Assembly: GCF_025602895.1 (NCBI RefSeq)
Contig: NW_026516282.1
Coordinates: forward strand, 62,001-126,000
Length of the DNA: 64,000 nucleotides
Direction of reading: 5' to 3'
DNA from: Polychytrium aggregatum
Lineage: Eukaryota > Chytridiomycota > Chytridiomycetes > Polychytriales
The position numbers and the translations under genes are program-made. Positions 1 through 7,333 of this stretch are shown here, piece by piece (within the stretch, counting starts at the first letter, position 1; every line of letters starts with the position of its first letter). Under the pieces are notes generated by a model. That model made no database searches and had not been told where the DNA came from. It saw nothing but the letters and a program-made list of their open reading frames with translations.

Positions 1-920
1 GGCCCAGGTGAAGAGACGGTGGACGAAGCCATCGGCTCCGTAGCGGTTGACGTTCATGTGGATCATGGACCAGGAGCTAGTCAGAAAGTGTGTGCGCACG
101 GTTGGGTGTCAGGGAGGGGGCAAAGTGGATGTGAGCTGGCTTGGACGAGGAAACCGAGTTTGAGCGATATCGGCATGACGGCTGGCGAAAGCGTACTTCC
201 AGACAACAAGGAATGCCAGCATGTAGCTGTTGACAGCGATGCCATCGACATTGTCGTGCTTGAAGAGATAGCCTGGGTCGCAGAGGGGACGGATTGCCGA
301 CGTGCAGGACGCTGTCAATTGGTGGTGCGGCGAGCCGTGAACGGCGGATTGTTGCTGATGCATTTTGGGCAATCGCCATCGGGCGACCCAGCCACATACC
401 AAGCCGGTCAAAGGCAGCAACATAGACCAGGTCGAGGAACAGCTGATATTCAAAGGGTCAATTATCAGTGGTGCGAGCCAGGCGCTGGCTAGTCGTTCGG
501 TTGGATGCTTCTTTGTGGCTGCTCCACTCGTTGCCCACCCTCGCTCGGTACGAAAGCTGCTCATTGACGGCCACCCACCTCGTCCCAGGTGACCTTGCGA
601 AGCGATTTTTCCCGGTAGAGGACGCCATCGATAAAGTACTGGCGAGGGCGGATGGCGGGAAACAAGCTGTGGAGATGCTCGTCGACTTCAGGCAGGAATT
701 TGATTTGCCCTCGCTGGCCAAACTCGGTGAAGGTGTGGTGGTGCTCGACGGCGACCGCCTCGAGATGGTGCAGATTTCCGCGGCGATCTGTCTCGGTCAC
801 GACTGCGGTGACATTGGTGCTCGAGTCCTTGGAGCTGAAGGGCTCCTCGGAGAAGGGCTCCTCGGAGTAGATCTCCTCGGGATCGTTGCCGATGTAGATG
901 CCTCCTCCTTCGGTGTCCAT
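1..920 (-). CDS. LtrA-like multi-pass membrane protein, 3' end beyond window
   Basis: The gene runs leftward and continues past the window edge. The first ATG in the good frame is at 920-918. An acidic stretch follows (YIGNDPEEIYSEEPF), then RPRQYFIDGVLYREKSLRKV and TWDE, where a likely donor (GTGGGT) ends the exon near 590. The next reading frame, about 490-110, holds two hydrophobic segments (SMLLPLTGLVCGWVARW and IAVNSYMLAFLVVWKYAF). A last frame at the edge reads SWSMIHMNVNRYGADGFVHR. The order 'YREK..TW(D)E', helices, then 'W..HMNVNRY..D..VHR' resembles fungal low-temperature-requirement A (LtrA) membrane proteins; this is recognition from memory, not a search. The function of LtrA proteins is poorly known. 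The open frame also extends upstream of 920 as a proline-rich stretch to the mobile element at 1098, which is either 5' leader or an N-terminus cut by the insertion. Confidence 0.45.
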
Positions 921-1097
921 CGGCCGGGGATGCAGGCGAGACGACGGGGGCAGATGGGGCGAAAGCCGAGGGCGGTCGGCTGGCGGTGGTTCAGCCACTT
1001 GTTTGGGTGGCACAGGCAGCCCCAGCAAGGGCGGCGGTTGCACATGTGGCACAGGTTGGGGTGGCTGGGCTCTGATTCCAGATCGACGGTGGTGATA

Positions 1098-1123
1098 CAC
1101 TTTATTCAGAAAAAAACGGGACA
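1098..1123. repeat. Left terminal inverted repeat of the Fanzor element
   Basis: It begins CACTTTATTCAG directly after the TA at 1096-1097. Against the reverse complement of 4701-4726 it matches at 19 of 26 positions, with 13 consecutive matches at the inner end. The copy at 35302 has the same sequence with two extra A residues in the A-run. Confidence 0.85.
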
Positions 1124-1308
1124 ATATAGCCGTTTCCATGAACATGTAGTATGTGCTGTGCTTGCGTCAAGCAAAGCCACAAGAAATAAAACAGATCACT
1201 TTGGCAGCCTCCGAGTGAAGACCGCCGGTCGCTCTCCGGTCTCCACAATCGACCTGCACACTGTGATCATGTTGCGTGCCGCATTGACGTCGCGATTCCA
1301 CACTGTCC
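1098..1308 (-). ncRNA. Putative Fanzor guide-RNA (omega-RNA) scaffold region
   Basis: In TnpB and Fanzor systems the guide RNA scaffold overlaps the 3' end of the nuclease gene and runs to the element end, with the guide copied from flanking DNA. Here that interval is the last 113 coding bases of Fanzor plus 98 bp of 3' sequence, read on the minus strand. It contains a small inverted repeat (GACCG/CGGTC near 1225-1235). It is also the part kept in both short copies of the element (35302 and 18538). By this model the guide would be read from bases just below 1098, that is, the sequence upstream of the LtrA-like gene. No transcript evidence is available, and the 5' limit is arbitrary. Confidence 0.4.
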
Positions 1309-3568
1309 GGCAGCTGGGATTCTTGCAGCTCCTGACAAAGTGGGAATTCGCAACACTGGGCGCATCGAGTCCTTCCAACCGAACTGGCTCCAGGCACTTG
1401 GAGCACACCTGCGAGGTGTTGAACTCGTTCGTCGAGGCCACCTTGACGCTTCCATGATGGTGATTGGGACGGCGTCGGTGGTGCTCGAATTGCTCAAAGT
1501 ACCGAGCAAACCGCTGCCTCCGAGGGCTGGATGCATAGCCCTTGCCTTGACGCCATGACGCATTGCCAAAGGCGATCACCACATCGGTCCGTATCGGGGC
1601 GTGCTTCAGGACGGCCTTGCACATCTTGTCGACGGCCACTTGGCGCCTCCTGTGGCCCGTGAAGCGATGGTGACGGGCCTTCTTGCCAAGGTGGAAGTCG
1701 AGCTGCACCCGAAGCTCCGGTTGCAGGACATGGGTGAGATGGACCTTGAAAGCCTCCGAGGACGACACCTTGGGCGAGGGAGTGGTCGACATCCAGGTCT
1801 CGATGCCGAGTCGATACTTCATGGTGTTGTGCCACTTGGTGTTGGACGTATGGCCACACATTTGCTGGTAGTGGCCATTGGAGAACGAGACCACCTCGTC
1901 TTGGTGGCCCGGTGCTTGGATGACCGCCGTGAAGATGGAGCCGACTCCAGGATCGATGCCAATCCAAGTGGTGCGATCGGGGTCTGGGTCGCTGATGTGG
2001 GCCTGGATACGCTGCTCGGCAGTCGGAGGAGGCTCGGAGGCCTCGGTGCGATCGGTTCGACGCACAAACTTGACGAGGCCGATGGTGCATCCAATGCCAT
2101 CGGTGCTGATCTCGTAGTTGAACAGCTTCTTGTCCCTGACCCGCTCTTGGAAGAGGGAACTACGCAGCTTGAAGCAACTGCGCCAGAGACGATCCTGGTT
2201 GTTGACACCGTCCTCACCTTCTTCCTTGAGCTTGTCCCTGGTGAGTCCAAGGCGCTTCTTTGGACCCAGGAGTTCCCAGAGAGTGACCGTGTCGATCTTG
2301 ACATACTTGGCCTTGGCTGTGCATAGAGGAACTATCGTGCACACGGCCGGAGGAGTGTCGAGAGCGAGCTGCTTGAGTGCCCAGTTGAGCCTGGATGCCA
2401 GCTTGTTGATCTTGGACTTGGTGGTGCCGAGCTCCGACTTGGCCGTGGTGAACCTCTTGTCGTCGGAGGGAATGCCTTGGGTAGTGAGCTCGTCCAGCTT
2501 GGCCTGGCGCTGCAGCTCGGTGACTCGGAGGGCGGGCATGTCACAGTCGATCCACTTGTGGACATCGTCGACCATCTTGTCTCGGGCGAGGATTCCCACA
2601 TGGTGTGAGAGGCGATGGAGGGCCCGGAAGCGGTCCTGGTCGTTGCTGTAGCGAAACTCGTCCAGGACGTGGCCAAAGTCTGGATAGAGGAACTCGAGAT
2701 CGGCCTTGGGTGGAGTCGGCCCTGGTTTCTCGAAGAGCTCGAGACAAGCCTCGATGGCTTCGTGCTTATGCTTGTTGGCTGGGAAGACGGCAGCACAGAA
2801 GCGACGAAGGAGTCTCCAGTAGGCCAGGTCGAGGTGGGTGGTGCAGTTGGCAGCATAGGCATTGACAGCCAGTGTGAGAAGCTGACTGTGAGCACCATCA
2901 GGCAGACGAGGGGCCGGAGGCAGGTCTGCGTGCCGAGTGGTCTGGTAGTCGCGAAAGGAAGCGACCAGATGCTCGTTGTATTTCTCATTGTCCCCGGTCG
3001 GGGAGAGGGCACCGTCCTGGACGATCTTGAAGCATTGGCGAACGAAAGCAGGGGTGGCCCTGGAGATGACGGGGACGGGAAGATCCTGCTCGATGCACCT
3101 CAGGATGTGCAGGTTGAGCAGCCTGGATGCCTCGAACTGGATCTGGGTCATGGCCTCGACGGTGGCCTGGATCTTGTCGCGGAGAGCGGGATTGAGACAA
3201 CAGCCATCCATCGTCTGCTTGAAGCAGCTGAACTGAGGGGCGGATGACCTTCCATCCACGAGTGGGACGACAGAACTCTTGAGGGGGTGATATTCGGGAC
3301 ACCTGTTGGTGTTGCTTCGCTGATGATCGGTACCGTCGCACTGGCGACATCGCTTGCCGGTACTCGAGGAAGTAGATGGACCAGGCTCGGTGGGATCGAC
3401 ATCCATTGGATCTGCAGAAGCAGTGGTGGTGAGCGACGGAGCAACAGACGACCAAGCATGCGTGGGGTCAGAATACGAACCAGAGACAGGCTCCGACTGT
3501 GACTTGGCTTTCTTGGGCCTGGGTGGCCGAGGCTGGCCATCACCGGTACCCTTGCGCTTCGGAGGCAT
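1196..3568 (-). CDS. Fanzor RNA-guided DNA endonuclease (eukaryotic TnpB homologue)
   Basis: The product is a 790-aa protein from the ATG at 3568; the upstream open frame to 3772 has no supporting features. The N-terminus is very basic (PPKRKGTGDG...PRPPRPKKAKS), a likely nuclear localisation signal. A zinc-knuckle-like motif follows at C74-x2-C77-x4-H82-x7-C90-x3-H94. The central 100-500 region is helical and lysine-rich, as expected for the wedge/recognition lobe. RuvC-I is WIGIDPGVGSIFTAVI with D539. At the usual RuvC-II place the protein reads IAFGNASW with no glutamate; the glutamate instead appears as E715 in STNEFNTS, about 46 residues later. This is the rearranged active site reported for Fanzors. 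The zinc ribbon uses C722, C725, C748 and C753, and RuvC-III is NRDVNAARNM with D760. All catalytic positions are present, so it is probably functional. It lies downstream of, and in the same direction as, the transposase inside one transposon. Confidence 0.92.
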   Translation of the reverse strand: MPPKRKGTGDGQPRPPRPKKAKSQSEPVSGSYSDPTHAWSSVAPSLTTTASADPMDVDPTEPGPSTSSSTGKRCRQCDGTDHQRSNTNRCPEYHPLKSSVVPLVDGRSSAPQFSCFKQTMDGCCLNPALRDKIQATVEAMTQIQFEASRLLNLHILRCIEQDLPVPVISRATPAFVRQCFKIVQDGALSPTGDNEKYNEHLVASFRDYQTTRHADLPPAPRLPDGAHSQLLTLAVNAYAANCTTHLDLAYWRLLRRFCAAVFPANKHKHEAIEACLELFEKPGPTPPKADLEFLYPDFGHVLDEFRYSNDQDRFRALHRLSHHVGILARDKMVDDVHKWIDCDMPALRVTELQRQAKLDELTTQGIPSDDKRFTTAKSELGTTKSKINKLASRLNWALKQLALDTPPAVCTIVPLCTAKAKYVKIDTVTLWELLGPKKRLGLTRDKLKEEGEDGVNNQDRLWRSCFKLRSSLFQERVRDKKLFNYEISTDGIGCTIGLVKFVRRTDRTEASEPPPTAEQRIQAHISDPDPDRTTWIGIDPGVGSIFTAVIQAPGHQDEVVSFSNGHYQQMCGHTSNTKWHNTMKYRLGIETWMSTTPSPKVSSSEAFKVHLTHVLQPELRVQLDFHLGKKARHHRFTGHRRRQVAVDKMCKAVLKHAPIRTDVVIAFGNASWRQGKGYASSPRRQRFARYFEQFEHHRRRPNHHHGSVKVASTNEFNTSQVCSKCLEPVRLEGLDAPSVANSHFVRSCKNPSCRTVWNRDVNAARNMITVCRSIVETGERPAVFTRRLPK

Positions 3569-3812
3569 GGGGGCAGAGGATGCTGGATGCCTGCCAGTGG
3601 TACTGGTCAGAACAGAGACTTTTTTATCGTACAATGGCGCGATGATCAGATCAAGGCGAGATGAGGGAAGAAAGCAGCAGGACGAAGGTGTGGCATTTAT
3701 ACCCGAGAGCAGGAGCCCGTCTTTGCGGGCTGGTTGGAAGTGACCCTGTTCAAAAATCGCCGAGAGGTTCAAGCCAGGGATGTGAGCGTGAGAATGGCGG
3801 CGTGATTGGGGA

Positions 3813-3868
3813 GCTCAACCCCAAATTGGAGGAACTCAACCCCAAATCGGTGGGGACTCAACCCCAAA
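3813..3868. repeat. Three 12-bp CTCAACCCCAAA copies at the transposase 3' end
   Basis: Copies begin at 3814, 3835 and 3857, spaced 21-22 bp apart. On the minus strand they supply the last residues and the TGA stop of the transposase frame (TTTGGGGTTGA). The repeat therefore may have replaced the original C-terminus. Confidence 0.8.
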
Positions 3869-4642
3869 GAAGTTCTCGATGGGATTGAAGTCGGGCGATG
3901 CAGGTGGGGTGAAGATCACTGACCATCCTCGGCGCTCGATGCAGTCCAGGACAGCCATTGTCTTGTGCATGCTGACATTGTCCATCACAATCACAGAGTC
4001 GTCTGGGAAGCTCGCTCGCTCAAAGAACTCGACCATCGAGTGTGTCTTGAATGATGTGGGGATGTACATGCGATGCAGCACACCAGAGTGGTTGATGGCA
4101 AATGCAGCCGAGACAGACTTGTGTTTCATGTGATTGCACTGGCGAAGCGGAGCACCCTTCGGTGAGTATCCGTAGAGAGGGAAAATGGATTTCCTGATCC
4201 CTGTCTCGTCGACAAAAACGAGTCGTCGTGGGTCAATGGAGCGGACCTGGTCCCTGAACTGTGCCACTCGCTCATCCAGTCGCTTGGACTTGTAGAGGTG
4301 TGTTGCCCTCTTGTGTGAGAGACCTGCTCGGTGGATGGCAGTGTGGCAGAGTGAGAGTGATACTTTCCTCTGGAGGATGGACTCGAGCTTGCATCGCAAC
4401 ACAGGACCAGTCTGGAACGGGTCCTGTTCAATCAGGGTGCGAATGACTGGACATGCCTGCTCGAAGAAAGTGGATCTGCGAGCTGGGACCCGGGATGGGT
4501 CATCCAGCTTGCATCCTCGGTGCCATCGATGGATGGTGCTCTTGGATACACTGAATATGGAGGCGACCTTACGCAGGCTATGGATGAGGGCGTAGCATCG
4601 CAATGCGGCGGTGCGAAAGTCGGATGTGTGGCGAATGGTCAT
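3836..4642 (-). CDS. IS630/Tc1-mariner family DDE transposase
   Basis: The product is a 268-aa protein with ATG at 4642, 84 bp inside the right end of the element. The N-terminal half is a paired helix-turn-helix region (VASIFSVSKSTIHRWHRG, then a second HTH around residues 60-115). The catalytic domain shows D145 in LVFVDETGIRKS, D221 in VIVMDNVSMHK and E256 in SPDFNPIENFF, giving a DD34E spacing typical of Tc1-like enzymes. The family normally continues 30 or more residues after NPIE. Here the frame stops 12 residues later, inside a 12-bp repeat array, so the C-terminus may be truncated or an unrecognised intron may be present. It is co-oriented with Fanzor and separated from it by 267 bp. 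Confidence 0.9.
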   Translation of the reverse strand: MTIRHTSDFRTAALRCYALIHSLRKVASIFSVSKSTIHRWHRGCKLDDPSRVPARRSTFFEQACPVIRTLIEQDPFQTGPVLRCKLESILQRKVSLSLCHTAIHRAGLSHKRATHLYKSKRLDERVAQFRDQVRSIDPRRLVFVDETGIRKSIFPLYGYSPKGAPLRQCNHMKHKSVSAAFAINHSGVLHRMYIPTSFKTHSMVEFFERASFPDDSVIVMDNVSMHKTMAVLDCIERRGWSVIFTPPASPDFNPIENFFGVESPPIWG

Positions 4643-4700
4643 GGCCAGCGCGCGATAACATTGGGTAACAAAATATTCGATGAATGGTCAAAAACCCGGG

Positions 4701-4726
4701 TGTCCCGTTTTTTATTGGATTGCCTG
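4701..4726. repeat. Right terminal inverted repeat of the Fanzor element
   Basis: Reads TGTCCCGTTTTTTATTGGAT then TGCCTG, followed by TA at 4727-4728. It is identical in the short copy ending at 35611. The transposase start codon is about 60 bp further in, leaving a very short leader, so this end probably holds the transposase promoter. Confidence 0.85.
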
Positions 4727-4728
4727 TA

Positions 4729-5041
4729 ACAGCGACGGTGAGAGCATCTGCTCAGGATGACTGGCAAGTCTGGGTCAGCATCCGTAACAGCAACCAATCA
4801 ACTCCTGTTCCCGAATTACCGACAACGGCGTCATTTGGCGGACGATACATTCATAGAAGCCATGAATAACGTTTACGATACAACATAGAATACACGAATG
4901 GAGTATGAGGCGGATACAGAACGGAGCGAATACCCAGCAACCCAAACGCACAGTGAAGCATTTTGGAAATATTTAGTCGCCACATTCCACTCGCATGAGG
5001 CGCGGGCCCAGCCATCCGTCCGTGCATCAGAGTGCTCTTGC
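4729..5041. other. Intergenic, 3' side of SH3-domain gene
   Basis: No coding signal. It is somewhat AT-richer near 4850-4900. It would have joined directly to the LtrA-like gene upstream region before the element inserted. Confidence 0.6.
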
Positions 5042-6528
5042 TTAGAACTTCTTGAGATGGTTCAGAGGAACATAGCCTCGCTGCCCCGTCTCGCACTCGG
5101 CCAGACCCCACTGGTCCGGCAGCTCTTGAAGCACCACCAGTCGCTGATGCATCACAATGGAAAGCTCGTCGGGCTGCTCGGCGGGTCGCGTGCAGATGAC
5201 CTCGCGAAAATCGAGCCTGGGGAGGTAAATCAGCGACTGCGGTCTGGGTGTTGGGGTGGCGGCGGAGGTGAGGGAGGGCGAGCGGCCGACGGTCAAAGTC
5301 GATGTCGCTGGCGATGATGGCACCGCAGCGTACGGCGGTGGGGCGTCGATGGGATGGGGCTGTGAAGTGGTGATTGCTCCCGAGGCAACCGGGGCCGGGA
5401 AGCTGGTTGATGAAGCTGTCTTCCCTGGCGCACTGCGATCGGATGTCCCGACCCGAGAGGTGCCCTGAGCCGAGGATGGAATGTCAGAGTGGCGGAAGGC
5501 GGCCTGGCGCTTCTCTGAATCCCGAGCCAGGTTTGCTTCGTGTTGCGGAGCATCAACGACAATCCGGTCGACTTCAGCCGGGGTAACGATGTCGGCTTGG
5601 TACGCCTGAGCAGGCTTTCGATTGTTCCTGAAGCAAACAACAATCAAGCCGACGAGGAGGATGCTGCCACCCACGATCGAGGCCGCCACAACGATGGTGT
5701 TCATGTTTGAAGTATCGGATGCGACATTACCGGGGCTGGCAGGCAGGGCAACAGCCGGGGTCGGCTATCGATCGATTTGTCAGGAATGTAACCAGTCAGT
5801 CAAGAGCCAGAATGAAACCGTTGCGGTCGATGCGCCTCAGAACTTACCACCGATCGAGTTTGGGTATCCGTGGTAGCGATGGGGAAGTGAGGCGAGGGAG
5901 GGGCAAATGGAGCTGGTGGCGGCGAAGGAGGGGGAGGCGGAAGGGGCGACTGCTGTGGTGGTAATGAAGATGTGGGGGGAAGGACTGGCGGTGATGCAGG
6001 AGGAGGTGGTGATGCAAGGGGGGGTGGTGGTGATGCAGGGGGGGGGACCGAGGTGGTGGTGGTAGTGGTGGCAGTAGTAGTAGTAGTAGTAGTGGTGGTG
6101 GTGGTGGTGGTGGTGGCCGTAGGCGGGCGAGGAGCAGGGGCAGCGGGGTCGACCGAGAAGAAGGGGCTGGCCTTGAAGTAGCCCTTTCCGTTGCTGGCCA
6201 AGATGTAGGTGTCGCCCTGAGAAGCGCTGGGGGTGAGCGAGCTCGGGATGGTGTAGGCGAGCTGGCCGGCGCTGGGGGAAGCAGTGCCGATGTACTGGTT
6301 GGCCTGCTGGCCGTTGACGGTACGGGTCAGGGTGAAGGTGAGGGTGTCGCCGAGGCTCAGGGCAGGGCCGGAGGCGGGAGAAGCACCGACGGTCCAGGCG
6401 ATGTTAATCTGCGAGCCGGCGGCAGGATGATCGCCCTGGCTGGGGCTGGTGAAGGCGATGGACTCGGCGAGGGCGACGAGGGAGCCCGAGAGGACAAGCA
6501 GGGCAGTCGAGAGCGAGATGAACTTCAT
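5042..6528 (-). CDS. Cell-surface protein: Kre9/Knh1-like domain, Pro/Thr stalk, TM, SH3
   Basis: Two exons join cleanly in phase 0. Exon 1 is 6528-5848, the donor is GTAAGT at 5847, the acceptor AG is at 5766-5765 and exon 2 is 5764-5042. The product is about 467 aa. Order: signal peptide (MKFISLSTALLVLSGSLVAL), then a domain starting AFTSPSQGDHPAAGSQINIA with WTV and TLTRTVNG..., typical of the Ser-Thr-rich GPI-anchored/Kre9-Knh1 family. Next come a Thr tract and a long Pro/Ser stalk, one TM helix (VVAASIVGGSILLVGLIVVC) after SNMNT, a cytoplasmic Pro/Ser-rich linker, and a C-terminal SH3 domain (VVLQELPDQWGLAECETG...GYVPLNHLKKF). The architecture suggests a wall or stress sensor linking the outside to SH3-mediated signalling, as Sho1-type sensors do; the role is inferred. 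Confidence 0.8.
6053..6117. repeat. Trinucleotide tract encoding poly-Thr
   Basis: Imperfect GTG/GTA triplets on the plus strand give an uninterrupted Thr run in the stalk of the surface protein. Length polymorphism is likely. Confidence 0.7.
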
Positions 6529-7333
6529 TGTGATGGTTAGAGGAAGGTCAGAAGCGATGTGGGCTCTGAGAGACTGACTAGAGATACTGGAGCTGGGACA
6601 TTTGTGGGCCTATTTATCCGAATCGGTGCCGAGAAAGTCGGAGTGTTGACCATTCAGAAATAGAAACCATCACAAACCAAATGATCAGTTACTGCAAAGT
6701 GCTCCATGACAACAACCTTGAAGAATGGGTTTCTCCAAATGCGTCCTCCTGAAACCTCTGTGTGTGTCACTACTTTGAGAGAAACACAAGGCTCTTTGGT
6801 TCCGACTGAAGAGGCGACCGCCGTTTTTGAAGCTGGCTCTGAGTAAGTCCTCCGGCTTTTATTGGATGCACGAAAATACAAGACTAGTGTCCATAATTTC
6901 CCTTGCTTCAACAGGGTCGGATCTTTCTCAAAATGCCTTCCCATTGGATCTGGTCAAATCCGGTTTGGGTGCCACCCTCTTCAAAGGATTAGTCCGTGTG
7001 GACTGTCCTGCTAACAAAGTAGTGCCAGCCATACTGCGCGCTGGACAGCACTTTGTTGGAGGCTGGGTGTTTCATCCCAATATGTCAGCGCAATCGACCC
7101 TTGCACCCGGGCTGGTGCGCGGGAGCAAAGGAGCGTCGACGACGCAACGCACAAACATGAAACCAAGGGTGGGGGATATGCGGGCCACAGTTCGCGATGC
7201 TGAGGCGAAATGCATCTCGAAATCATCACTCACAAGCCCACACAGTCGATCGCTGGACAATTTTGTGGCCATCAGAGTGTATTCAAGCTCATATGAGGAT
7301 TATGAATTGGCCGAAGCTGCTGTGCGCACTGGC
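6529..7333. other. Intergenic; AT-richer stretch with coding-like fragments
   Basis: 6529-6650 is the leader/promoter of the surface-protein gene (TATTTAT near 6610). From about 6655 to 7030 base composition drops in GC relative to neighbours. Short plus-strand frames look coding-like (MISYCKVLHDNNLEEWVSPN, then PPETSVCVTTLRETQGSLVP), followed by a possible GTAAGT donor near 6844 and an AG near 6915. The frames do not join without a shift, so this is at most a decayed gene or insertion. The rest is 3' flank of the P450 gene. Confidence 0.4.

Larger units (their letters stand above)
1098..4726 (-). mobile_element. Tc1/mariner-type transposon carrying transposase and Fanzor
   Basis: This is a 3,629-bp element bounded by TA dinucleotides at 1096-1097 and 4727-4728, the target duplication expected for Tc1/mariner/IS630 elements. 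Its ends are 26-bp imperfect inverted repeats that share AAAAAACGGGACA at the inner side. It carries two co-oriented minus-strand genes: a DD34E transposase (3836-4642) and, downstream, a Fanzor nuclease (1196-3568). The same two ends recur at 35302-35611 with TA borders, which independently fixes the element limits. A diverged relic lies at 18538-18893. Fanzor genes riding on DNA transposons, mariner included, are known in fungi and other eukaryotes. This copy has open frames for both genes and may still be active, although the transposase C-terminus looks altered. Confidence 0.9.

Noticed and set aside
6655-7030. Fourth copy of the Fanzor element
   Set aside because: No match to the terminal repeats or to either gene, and no TA-bounded ends found.
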